Shown: positions 41,194 through 50,097 of the stretch, one piece after another | Layout: every line of letters begins with the position of its first letter | Position numbering within the stretch: position 1 is the first letter of the stretch | From: Streptomyces sp. NBC_01571 | GTDB lineage: Bacteria; Actinomycetota; Actinomycetes; Streptomycetales; Streptomycetaceae | Assembly (NCBI RefSeq): GCF_026339875.1 | Contig: NZ_JAPEPZ010000006.1 | Location: 19,895-83,894 of the forward strand | DNA length: 64,000 bases | Reading direction: 5' to 3' | Program-made: the position numbers and the translations under genes | Notes under the pieces: generated by a model | What the model was told of the DNA's origin: nothing | The model's database searches: none | What the model saw: only the letters and a program-made list of their open reading frames with translations

Positions 41194-42755
41194 TTGCCCC
41201 ACGGACGGCTAGATATCTCCCCGGAACTGGACCGATACCGGTCAGCGAAGCTGGCCGGTGTGAAGAACAGCAGGGAGATCATGGAGATCCTGGAGGCATA
41301 CGACCTCACGGGGAGTTACCGAGCGGCGGCCGAGCTGGCCGGCTGCGGCCATCACACGGTGGCCCGGTATGTGCAAGCTCGGGCCGAGGGCAAGAGCCCG
41401 ACCGAGCGGCAGCACCGGGCCCGCCCGATCGACGAATACCTCGCGAAGATCGAAGAGTTGGTGGTGAACTCCCACGGCCGGATCCGTGCCGATGTCGTGC
41501 ACCGGCGGATCACGGCGATGGGCTTCACAGGCGGGGAAAGGACCACCCGGCGGGTGGTCGCGGAGGTCAAAGCGAGCCTGCGGGCCGGATCGCGGCGGGT
41601 CTATCGGCCGTGGATCACCGAGCCCGGATTGTGGCTGCAGTGGGACTGGGGCGAGGGGCCGCGGATCGGTGGACGTCGCACTTCGTTGTGGTGCGCCTGG
41701 CTGGCCTGGTCCCGGTTCCGCGTCGTCATTCCGGTGTTCGACAAGACCCTGCCGACGATCGTGGCCTGCCTGGACACCACTTTGCGGCGAATAGGAGGGG
41801 TGCCGGCCTATGCGCTGACCGACAACGAGAAGACGGTCACCACGATGCACGTCGCGAACATCGCGGTCCGCAACCCGGAGATCGTCGAAGGCGCCCGACA
41901 TTACGGGCTGACCATCCGTACGTGTCTGCCGGCCGACCCGGAAACCAAGGGCGGATCCGAGGCGACCGTCCGCATCGCGAAGGCCGATCTGGTGCCCACC
42001 GACGCCAATCTGCTCGAGCAGTACCCGACCTTCGGACATCTGGAGGCGGCCTGCCGCGACTTCTGCGAGGAGGTCAACACGCGAGTCCACCGGGCGACCC
42101 GGCGCAAGCCAGCCGAGGCCCTCGCGGAGGAACGCGGGCGATTGCATCCGCTGCCGAAGGAGCCGTTCGCGGTCGCGTTCGGCACCACCCGGCGGGTGAA
42201 CTGGGACGCCACAATCTCCGTTGAAGGGGTGCGCCGCACCAGCTCGTCGACACCCGGGTCTGGGCCCGTTTCAACGGCGACGAGCTGATCGTCACCGCGG
42301 TCGCCGAGGACGGGCCGGCCGAGGTCGCCCGCCACGACCGCTCGACTCCCGGCAGTCCACAGATCAAGGACGAGCACTACCCGCCGAGGGAGGACAAGGA
42401 GGGCGACCGGACTCCGCGGGCGAACTCCGCCGAGGAGGCGGCCTTCCTCGCGCTCGGTCCCGGGGCTGCGTCCTGGCTGATCGAGGCCGGGGCGGCAGGA
42501 GCCCGCCGGGTCAAGTCGAAGATGGCCGAGGCGGTCGCGCTGGCCAAGCTCCACTCCGCCGCCGATGTCGACCGGGCTCTGGGGTCGGCGGCGATCGCCG
42601 GACGGTTCGCGGAGAACGACCTGATCCGGATCCTCACCTACCAAGTCGGCCTGGAAACAGTCGAGCCCACGCGGCCCTCCGAAGATCACAGTCTGCAGCC
42701 GGGCACCTCCGCCTGGTCCAACTTCGGCATCGCCGATGAGAAGGAAGAGCTCTGA
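41194..42755 (+). pseudogene. istA: istA transposase, frameshifted
   Basis: The first frame (41194-42288) has the HTH (YRAAAELAGCGHHTVARYVQ) and integrase-type core: LWLQWDWGEGPRIGG, AYALTDNEKTVTT, and the region PETKGGSEATVRIAK. After NWDATISVEGVR the normal continuation (HQLVDTRVWARFNGDELIV) is in another frame, which runs to 42755. The shift lies near 42225-42245 and would fit a 10-nt loss in the usual sequence. No full-length IstA can be made without frameshifting. Confidence 0.8.
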
Positions 42756-43546
42756 TGGCCACTCCGATCCGCACCGTCACCGGCACCCACGGCGATCCCC
42801 TCGCCGAGGCCATCGAGCTCACCCGGCGACTGAAACTCCCGCACATCCGGCGGGCGTTGACCGACCTGATCCCCACCGCGAAGGCCCAACGCTGGGACCC
42901 CGCCGAGGTTGTCCGCGTCCTTCTCTCCGAGGAGGCCGCCGGCCGGGACGCCGCGAATCTTCGTACTCGCCGCAAGCGGGCCGGGTTCCCGGCCGGCAAG
43001 ACCTTCGGCGACTGGGACGAGACCGCTTCCTCGATTCCTCGGCCAACCCAGGACTCGCTGAAGATGCTCGAGTGGGTGACCCGCAAGGAGAACCTCTGCA
43101 TCTGCGGGCCCTCCGGCACCGGAAAGTCGCACTTCACCGAGGCCCTCGGCCAGGCCGCCATCGAGGCCGGCATGACCGTCGCCTGGTTCACCATCGAAGA
43201 CCTCGGAGCCCTCGTCCGACGTCACCGCGCGGACGACTCGCTCGCCCGGGCCATGGCCCGGCTGATCCGCACCGACCTGATCATCGTCGACGACATCGGG
43301 CTCCTGCCCGTCTCACCGGACGCCGCGGAGGGCTTCTACCGACTGGTCGATGCCGCCTATGAACGACGGGCGCTGGCCGTTTCCAGCAACCTCCACCCGT
43401 CCGGCTTCGACGAGATCATGCCCAAGACCCTGGCCACCGCTACCGTCGACCGGCTCCTGCACCACGCTCACGTCGTGGTCACCCAGGGTGATTCCTTCCG
43501 GCTCAACCAGGCCACCAGCGGTCAGGGGGTGATCCCTCTGCGCTGA
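42755..43546 (+). CDS. istB: IstB-type ATPase
   Basis: A 263-aa AAA+ protein with Walker A CGPSGTGKSHFTEAL near residue 115, Walker B DLIIVDDIGLLPV near 178 and arginine-containing C-terminal segments (TVDRLLHHAHVVV). It assists IstA in target capture. Its ATG overlaps the istA stop (TGATG), so it can still be made even though istA is broken. Confidence 0.95.
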   Translation: MATPIRTVTGTHGDPLAEAIELTRRLKLPHIRRALTDLIPTAKAQRWDPAEVVRVLLSEEAAGRDAANLRTRRKRAGFPAGKTFGDWDETASSIPRPTQDSLKMLEWVTRKENLCICGPSGTGKSHFTEALGQAAIEAGMTVAWFTIEDLGALVRRHRADDSLARAMARLIRTDLIIVDDIGLLPVSPDAAEGFYRLVDAAYERRALAVSSNLHPSGFDEIMPKTLATATVDRLLHHAHVVVTQGDSFRLNQATSGQGVIPLR

Positions 43547-43712
43547 TCCACCCACCAACAGCGGGGAGATATCTGGCCGCGGTTGGGGAAGTTCTACTGG
43601 CCGCCAGTGGGGAGAATTACTGGCCGCCTCCGGGGAGAACTGAGTGGCCGTTGACACTCCCGGAACTCCAAACTTCACGTCCCCTGGCTGTGAGCCCGGC
43701 ATCGTGGTCCTC

Positions 43713-43979
43713 ATGACGACAGAGGATCGCTATGCAGCGATCGCGCCGCGAACCAACGGATCCGCTACCGCCCGTATCGCGGAGGGCTTCCCACGGTCGG
43801 TAAGGAGCGGTAGCACCGCCGATTCTCAGAAGCAGGCCACAGCCGGGAGCGGAACAAGGCCGACGCAACGGCGGCCCATGCCCTCCGGTCGTCTCCCGTC
43901 CGTGAGTACATTCATCCGCACTCGCCACGGCTGGGATCAGTTCGTCGTTCAATCCGGGCGCCCCCTCGCATCATGTTGA
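43713..43979 (+). CDS. Possible small hypothetical protein (88 aa)
   Basis: From ATG 43713: MTTEDRYAAIAPRTNGSATA, a Ser/Arg-rich middle and HGWDQFVVQSGRPLASC at the end. It starts 57 bp after the IS21 end, so the element may have separated it from its promoter. No ribosome site is convincing. Low confidence. Confidence 0.3.
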   Translation: MTTEDRYAAIAPRTNGSATARIAEGFPRSVRSGSTADSQKQATAGSGTRPTQRRPMPSGRLPSVSTFIRTRHGWDQFVVQSGRPLASC

Positions 43980-44198
43980 GCCTCCGAGTCAAGACCAGGG
44001 CATCCGCTCCGTCCTACCCCGAGGGTGGAGGGGAGAGGCTGGCGCACAGAGCCGAGATTCGATCCCGACCACGCGTGAGGGTCTACGTGATGTAGGAACG
44101 CGCTGGCCGCCTCCTGGAACGGTGTATCCGGTGCGTCCTGAGGATGGCCGGCACTGCCCGACGTTCCGCCAACATCCGGCGGCCACGCCCTCGATGGG
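43980..44198. other. Intergenic stretch before the DUF6083 gene
   Basis: About 220 bp with no supportable gene or strong hairpin. Confidence 0.4.
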
Positions 44199-45311
44199 GT
44201 GAATAGGGAGCTGTGGGAGCTTCACGGAGATAGAAGAAGCTTCGTGTCGAATCGTTTCCACTGGGATGGGACTCCGAAAGCCGACGAAGAGCGTGGTTTT
44301 GCCGTCGGTCGGACTATGTGGCTGCACCGGTCCAATCACTCGACCACGCTTCGGCGGGACGCGATGGCGAAGTGTCGCTACTGCGGTTTGCCGATGATGT
44401 ATTTCGACCGGGACAACCACCAGCGCATCCCGATGGTGCCGAAGCCGATCCCGTCGGCTCTGGTCCCTCCGCAGATGAGGTGGCACGTCAGCCGCGGGGT
44501 CGCGTTCCACGGCGACGTGGGGGAAGCCACCTGCTGGGTTCCGCACCCGGCCTTCTGCCCGCAGCTCGCGCACGACGACGATGTCCCGGCCTCGATCGTC
44601 GACGTTCGCGCTCGGTACAGACGAAGGTCGGAAGACCTCATCGCGTCCGGCAAGTTCATCCCGGACCTGGTGCCTCCCCGCTGTGAGGAGGACGTCGCCG
44701 AGCAGCATGTCCAGGATGTTGAGGACATCCGGCACGTGATCTCTTACAACAGCATGCTGTGGCTGGGAGCCGGCCGGGTTGAGGCCCTGCAGTGCGTTGC
44801 TCGCGCTGCCACTACGGGGGAGCGCTGCCCCGGGCTCGTGTCCCAGGGGGAGGGCCGCTGGGAGGAAGTGGAGATCCCCTATATGCAGGGCCGGGCCGGG
44901 CAGGACGTGCTGTGGGCCGGGACCACGATGTGGGTCTACGGGCTGCATGCTCTGTTCCCCGAAGAGATCAGCAGGTGGATGAAACAGCGCTGCACGTACC
45001 ACGCGTCGGGTTATGCGGCTGATGCCGTACCCGCGCAGTGGGTTCCGTTCAGCGCCCTGCGGCACGATGAGCACATCATGCGTGAGCGTCCGGCGATGGC
45101 CGATGCCGAGCGGAAACGGGATGTGGAGGAGCGCGCGGCCAGAACTCCTCAGCGACCGAAGCGCACCGCGTGCGCCGCTGAGGGCTGCAGTAATGGCAGC
45201 GTTGCGGCGGTCCCGGCCGGCTGGCTGTGCTGGACGTGTGACCCGGTCCAGGCACGCCGTGAGCGTACCCATCACAAGTGGCAGGCTCCTGCGGAGGAAA
45301 GCCCTATGTGA
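44199..45311 (+). CDS. DUF6083-family protein
   Basis: A 370-aa protein with the DUF6083 pattern HWDGTPK, then LHRSNHSTTLRRDAMAKCRY, CGLPMMYFDRDNHQRIPMVP and WHVSRGVAFHGDVGEATCWV, PHPAFCP. C-terminal parts include CPGLVSQGEGRWEEVEIPYM and two Cys pairs (CAAEGCSN; CWTCDP). DUF6083 proteins are frequent on Streptomyces plasmids and of unknown function. Followed by the helicase gene 50 nt later on the same strand. Confidence 0.72.
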   Translation: MNRELWELHGDRRSFVSNRFHWDGTPKADEERGFAVGRTMWLHRSNHSTTLRRDAMAKCRYCGLPMMYFDRDNHQRIPMVPKPIPSALVPPQMRWHVSRGVAFHGDVGEATCWVPHPAFCPQLAHDDDVPASIVDVRARYRRRSEDLIASGKFIPDLVPPRCEEDVAEQHVQDVEDIRHVISYNSMLWLGAGRVEALQCVARAATTGERCPGLVSQGEGRWEEVEIPYMQGRAGQDVLWAGTTMWVYGLHALFPEEISRWMKQRCTYHASGYAADAVPAQWVPFSALRHDEHIMRERPAMADAERKRDVEERAARTPQRPKRTACAAEGCSNGSVAAVPAGWLCWTCDPVQARRERTHHKWQAPAEESPM

Positions 45312-45360
45312 CGAAGCGCTACTCTTCGTGTCGTCGCTTTTGTGAGATCGCGAGGGGTAC

Positions 45361-47332
45361 ATGGCCAGTTCGTCGTCGCGCCGCCGCGGATCGCCCCCGC
45401 CCGATGATCAGATCGCTCTGTTCGGGCCCGTGGAGCGCACTCCGTCTGCTGCTCGGGCACCGCTCTCTCCGCAGGCGGAACTACGGCAACTGCTCGCCAA
45501 GCTGGTCGCGAGAACGGGCCTGGGATTCCGCGAGGTCAACGACAGACTGAACCGCAAACTGGGGTTGGCGAGCCGGAATGGAGCTCCCTCCGAGGTCACC
45601 GAGCGCGCGGTCGTTCTGGCACGCGAGTGGCTGGACCACCTGTCCATGCCTGCACAACCTGGTACCACTGCTCCTCAGGCCCGACCGGAAAAGCCAGCCG
45701 CCGCCCGCAGCCGCAGCCGTCGGCCGGCGCGGCCTCCAGCGCCGGCGGTCGGGCCGCCGCCAACCGCCGAGCAGCAGCAGGTCGTGGAGGCCAAACAGTC
45801 CGGGGTGCATCTCGTACTCCAAGCGGGCGCCGGTACGGGCAAGACGACTACGCTGACGATGCTCGCCCGCTCGGACCGCCGACGCGGCATCTATCTGGCC
45901 TACAACAGGGCCGTGGTCGATGACGCGGCACGCAAGTTCCCGCCGAACGTGCCCTGCATGACCTCACGGTCTGGCCATGCGCACCGTGGGGCGCAAGTAC
46001 GCCGCGCGCCTGAACGCCCCGCGCGAACCTGGCTGGAAGATCGGCCAGCGGATCGGCATCAGCCCGTCCATGAGCATCCGGCTGGGGGATCGGCTCATTA
46101 CCCACAAGTCGCTCTCCTACAGCGTCTTCCAGACGGTTCGCAGGTTCTGCCACTCAGCCGACGCTGAGATCATGAGCTGGCATGTGCCAAGACTGCGCGG
46201 GTTGCCCGACGAATACCGCCCCGAACTGGCCCGCATGGTCCTGCCCTACGCCCGGCGCGCCTGGGACGACCTCCAGAACCCCACGGGCGGAGCCGTGCGT
46301 TTCGAGCCCGACCACTACCTGAAGATCTGGGCGCTGACCGAGCCCACGATCAGAGCCGACTTCCTGCTTCTGGACGAAGCACAGGACACCAACGCGGTGC
46401 TGGAGGAAGTGTTCAAGGCTCAGCGCGGCCACGCTCAACTGATCATGGTGGGGGACTCGGCGCAGGCCATCTACGGCTGGCGAGGAGCACGCGACGTCAT
46501 GTCCGACTTCGACGGACTCCAGCTGTGCCTGTCCCAGTCCTTCCGGTTCGGCCCTGCACTTGCCGACGAAGCCAACCGCTGGCTGGAGATCGTCGAATCA
46601 CCGCTCCGGCTGAAAGGAACGCCCGCCCTGCGCACCACGATCGGGCCTGTTGATCACCCGGACGTGGTGCTGTGCCGCTCCAACGGCGGGGCGATCTCCG
46701 AGGTGCTCCTTCTGCTCGAACAGAAGAAGCGTGTCGCGATGGTCGGCGGCGGTGCCGCCCTGGAGAAGCTGGCGCTCGCTGCGGGTGAGCTCAAGGCCGG
46801 CCGTCGAACCAGCCATCCTGAGCTCGTTCTGTTCACCTCCTGGGACGAACTCACCGACTACGCGAGCTATGACCCGTCCGGCGGAGATCTTCTTCCTCTG
46901 ATCGACATCATTGATGAGTACGGCGTCGATGTCGTACTCGCAGCGGTGCGCAACCTGCATGCCGAGGATGACGCCGAAGTCGCCGTCTCGACTGCCCACA
47001 AGTCCAAGGGCCGGGAATGGCCTACCGTCAAGATCGCCAATGACTTCGAGCCCAAGGTGGCTAAGACGACGCAGCAGGGCGTCGACGTCCTCGAGATCGA
47101 TGTAGAAGAAGCCCGGCTGGCATACGTCGCGGTCACCCGTGCTCGCGAACGACTGGACCTAGGTGGTCTGGCCTGGGTCAACGACTACGCCGCTGTTCGG
47201 GACACCCATTCCAGCACCGCCGCTCCCGTTCTCCCCTCAGTAGTGGCATCGCCGTGGGACAGGCTCGGGCCCGTACCCCAGCAAAGACCATCCGGTTCGT
47301 CTTCTCTCGATGGGGAGCCAGCAGCAGATTAG
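45361..47332 (+). pseudogene. UvrD/Rep-type helicase with a 2-nt frameshift
   Basis: The first frame (from ATG 45361) gives a variable N-terminus and motif I QAGAGTGKTTTLTMLA near residue 155, then breaks after PPNVPCMTS near 45966. The second frame (from about 45975) continues MRTVGRKYAARL with motif II LLLDEAQDTN, GDSAQAIYGWRGA (motif III), and STAHKSKGREWPTV plus ARLAYVAVTRARERLDL (V-VI). Loss of two bases in a CACACGG-type tract (read here as TCACGGT) explains the shift: ACC TCA CAC GGT CTG GCC ATG would join both. A sequencing error cannot be excluded. Confidence 0.8.
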
Positions 47333-47444
47333 AACTTGTCCGGCCGCCACGACAGCTGCTGCTAGCGGCGGATCGGCCGGGGCTGGCGTCTCGCTGAGGC
47401 CCACCGCTCGGTCGACGGCGTCCGTACGGCTTATTGGATGCTTG

Positions 47445-47476
47445 AGCGGGAGTTCCCCAATTGGGGAACTCCCGCT
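47445..47476. terminator. Perfect 32-bp palindrome, bidirectional terminator
   Basis: 16-bp arms (AGCGGGAGTTCCCCAA and complement) meet at AATT. It is followed by TCTCTCTC. Located after the helicase and directly before the transposon end at 47482; the palindrome's 3' side plus the next bases form the TTCTCT duplication. Confidence 0.7.
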
Positions 47477-47573
47477 TCTCTCTCGACTTTCGACGTTTTC
47501 GCGGGTCGCTCTGGCGAGTGTGGCTGTTGGCGTTTGGGTCCTGCGGTCTTGGCGGCGGTCGTAGGGTGAGGCT

Positions 47574-48305
47574 GTGGATGAGCGGCTTGTAGAGCAGGTA
47601 CGGCAACTGGACCAGCAGGGTCGGTCGGTGAAGGCGATTGCCAGGACGTTGGGGGTGGGCGTCAGGGATGTTGGCGGGGTGCTCAACGGTGCCGTGCAGG
47701 TCTCGGCGTCGGTGCGTGACGAGCCGCGTTGCTGGGTGAACGCCGGCTGGAGCCGCAGCGTGGATCTTGAGGGCGCGCCGCAGTGGGCGGCCTTGGACCC
47801 TGGGGCTTCTGACGCCGAGGAGGTGCGTGGCCTTGTCGCCGTGCTCGTCGCCGCGGACAGTACGCGCTCCGCGAAGGCGCAGGTCGCCGGGTTCCTGCTG
47901 GATGTGTGGTGTCTGGGGGTGAAGAACGCGCTTGCCCCGGAGTCGATGGGCGAGAGGCAACTGAGCGGGCACCGGGCGGTTTACTTCGGCGCCTTCGAGG
48001 GGCATGTGCCGGTTCCTGCCGAGCTTGCCCGCGCCCTGGTGTTCGGTGCCGCCGCCTACGCTCGCGGCCTCGGGTTCGATCCCGAGGCGGACTTCGAGGC
48101 CGCCGCCGCTGTCCTCGGTGAGCCCGCCGGTCCCTGCCCGATCCGCTTCGGCCGCGATGGCAAGCCCTTCTACGTCAACGGCCCCTATGACGATCCCGAG
48201 GCGGTGGCGCGGACGTTGCGGCGCGCCGTAGGTGACGACGGCTTCCACTGTGCCATTGCCTTCCCCGAGCAGCCGCGGCGTCGGTTGTCCTGGTCGCGCC
48301 GGTAG
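47574..48305 (+). CDS. HTH-domain protein, passenger of the 2.3-kb transposon
   Basis: A 243-aa protein. Residues about 8-35 are a helix-turn-helix (LDQQGRSVKAIARTLGVGVR). The rest has conserved-looking segments CWVNAGWSRSVDLEGAPQWA, LVAVLVAADSTRSAKAQVAG, FLLDVWCLGVKNALAPESMG and CPIRFGRDGKPFYVNGPYDD. I do not recognise the family. It begins 77 bp inside the left transposon end, on the same strand as the transposase. Confidence 0.65.
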   Translation: MDERLVEQVRQLDQQGRSVKAIARTLGVGVRDVGGVLNGAVQVSASVRDEPRCWVNAGWSRSVDLEGAPQWAALDPGASDAEEVRGLVAVLVAADSTRSAKAQVAGFLLDVWCLGVKNALAPESMGERQLSGHRAVYFGAFEGHVPVPAELARALVFGAAAYARGLGFDPEADFEAAAAVLGEPAGPCPIRFGRDGKPFYVNGPYDDPEAVARTLRRAVGDDGFHCAIAFPEQPRRRLSWSRR

Positions 48306-48438
48306 GCCGGACCCCGGGGCGGGGGAGCCCGGTGGCTATCACCTTGACGGGTGAGGCACCGGGTGTCCGGGCCCGTGGTGGGCGGGGCCGCGGCAGCATC
48401 GGTGGTGTGGCGACCGCGCCCGGGGAGGGATACCTGCG

Positions 48439-49755
48439 ATGCCGACTGTGCCCGCTTCGCTGTTCGCCGTACTGGAGTTGGTACGGGGCAACTTCACCGC
48501 GCCGACGTTTCGAACCTTCACGGCGCTGGTCACGGGTCTGATCGCGCAGACCGGGCGGTGCACGGTGACCGGGATGCTCACCGGTGTCGGGTTGACGCGC
48601 GCATGGTCCCACGACCGCGCCCACACCTTCTTCTCCCGCGCCCCGTGGAACCCGGACATCCTGGGCATCTCCCTGTCCCACCTGGTCGTGCGCCAACTCC
48701 TGCCCGCAGGTGCGGTGTTGACGGTGGCGGTGGACGACACGCTGTTCAAGCGGCGCGGGAAGAAGGTCTTCGGTGCGGCCTGGCAGCACGACGGCGCGGC
48801 CACCGGACCCCGGGGTGTCGGGCGCGGGACCTGCTTCGTCGTCATCGGCCTGGTCGTCGACCTGCCCTTCCTGGCCCGGCCGGTGTGCCTTCCTGTCATG
48901 GCCCGGCTGTGGCGACCCGGGCAGGAAGGCAGCAAAGTCGACATCGCCGCGTCCATGATCCGCCTGCTGGCCGCCTGCCACCACGGCCGGCGCGTTCATG
49001 TCGTCGCGGACGCCGCCTACCACGGCAAAGCCTTACGCGATCTGCCCGCGACCTGCACCTTCACCACCCGACTGCCCGCACCCTCGGTCCTGTTCGCCCA
49101 GGCCCCGCCCAGGACCGGCAAACGCGGGCGCCCCGCGCTCAAGGGCGCGCGACTGGGCACGCCCGCCCAGCTCGCGGCCACCGCCGACTTCGCTCCCGTA
49201 CAGGTCACGCGCTACCAACGTACCGAGCAGGTGCATCTGGCCGAGGTCACCTGCCTGTGGTACGGCTCCTTCCACACCCGCACCGTGCGCGTGATCCTGC
49301 TCCGCGACGACACCACCGACACCGGCTACGACCTGGCCCTGGTCACCACCGACCTGACCAGCAGCCCGGCCGAGCTGATCACCCGTTACGCGCGGCGCTG
49401 GTCGATCGAGGTCACCTTCGCCGAGGCCCGCGGCCTGCTCGGAGCCGGCCAGGCCCACAACCGCACCCGGGCCGCGGTGGAACGCACCGTGCCCTTCGCC
49501 CTGTACTGCTACACGATCACGGTCGTCTGGTACGCACTGCACGGCCACCAGCCCGGCGACGTGGCCGAGCACCGCGAGCGCGCCCCCTGGTACACCACCA
49601 AGACCGACCCGTCACTGTCCGACATGGTCGCCAAGCTCCGACGGGTGATCATCGCCGCCCGATTTATGCCCACCCGCCCAGGTCAGCCCACCGAGCAGGA
49701 AATCCGCACCGTCCAGCAGGCATGGGCCGCGGCCAGCACCGACGCCGCCGCGTGA
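48439..49755 (+). CDS. IS701/IS4-like DDE transposase
   Basis: A 438-aa transposase with LTVAVDDTLFKRRGKKVFGA (first Asp), VHVVADAAYHGKALRDLP (second Asp) and RRWSIEVTFAEARGLLGAGQ (Glu). ATG 48439 follows GGGAGGG. Intact. It ends 17 bp before the right inverted repeat of the 2.3-kb transposon. Confidence 0.92.
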   Translation: MPTVPASLFAVLELVRGNFTAPTFRTFTALVTGLIAQTGRCTVTGMLTGVGLTRAWSHDRAHTFFSRAPWNPDILGISLSHLVVRQLLPAGAVLTVAVDDTLFKRRGKKVFGAAWQHDGAATGPRGVGRGTCFVVIGLVVDLPFLARPVCLPVMARLWRPGQEGSKVDIAASMIRLLAACHHGRRVHVVADAAYHGKALRDLPATCTFTTRLPAPSVLFAQAPPRTGKRGRPALKGARLGTPAQLAATADFAPVQVTRYQRTEQVHLAEVTCLWYGSFHTRTVRVILLRDDTTDTGYDLALVTTDLTSSPAELITRYARRWSIEVTFAEARGLLGAGQAHNRTRAAVERTVPFALYCYTITVVWYALHGHQPGDVAEHRERAPWYTTKTDPSLSDMVAKLRRVIIAARFMPTRPGQPTEQEIRTVQQAWAAASTDAAA

Positions 49756-49788
49756 CTCCCCGAGCCTGTCAGAACGTCGAAAGTCGAG

Positions 49789-50097
49789 TTCTCTTGGGGA
49801 CGCCGAAGAGCGCCGCCTGACCTGGACTGGTGGGGGTTTCGGTGGGGCCTGGGCAGGTACCGGTGGGGGCCGTGGTCGGGTCTGTGGTCGGCGTGCGCAT
49901 ACACCGGTGGGGCCTGTGGTGGGGTCTGTGGTCACCGCCCGCAGTGGAAGATTTTTTGCAGGGGTGACCATGAAGGCGACCACTGGTGTGACCTGCGGTG
50001 GTGGGGCCTGTGGTCGGGTCAAGCGGGCACGGGTGGGGGCTCGTTACCGGAAATTGATGTGCCTGGTCGGGTTGCCATGGTCGGCCCCACCACTCAT
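49789..50097. repeat. G-rich degenerate tandem repeats, no supportable gene
   Basis: Three related units of about 26-30 bp beginning GGTGGGGGCC or GGTGGGGCCTGTGGT at 49862, 49906 and 50000, with GGTCGGGTC or GGGGTCTGTGGTC inside. A T6 tract and short palindromic GTGACCA/TGGTGTGAC bits lie between. Frames on either strand are low-complexity and unsupported. Confidence 0.5.

Larger units (their letters stand above)
41132..43656 (+). mobile_element. IS21-family insertion sequence
   Basis: About 2525 bp. The ends are related imperfect inverted repeats that begin TGACGGCGGTCAGT at the left and TGTCAACGGCCACTCAGT at the right (complement), and each continues with repeated CTCCCC...GGCGGCCA units typical of IS21 multiple terminal sites. 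A 6-bp direct repeat CTCCCG flanks it (41126-41131 and 43657-43662). It carries istA (frameshifted) and istB. Confidence 0.85.
47482..49788 (+). mobile_element. 2.3-kb transposon with passenger HTH gene
   Basis: A 16-bp perfect inverted repeat CTCGACTTTCGACGTT lies at 47482-47497 and its complement at 49773-49788. A 6-bp direct repeat TTCTCT lies immediately outside both ends (47476-47481 and 49789-49794). Inside are a 243-aa HTH protein gene and a 438-aa IS701/IS4-like transposase. The ends are convincing; whether both genes always travel together is not known. Confidence 0.7.

Noticed and set aside
49612..50022. 136-aa minus-strand Pro-rich frame across the G-rich repeats
   Set aside because: Overlaps the end of the transposase and consists of low-complexity Pro/Arg sequence without a ribosome site.
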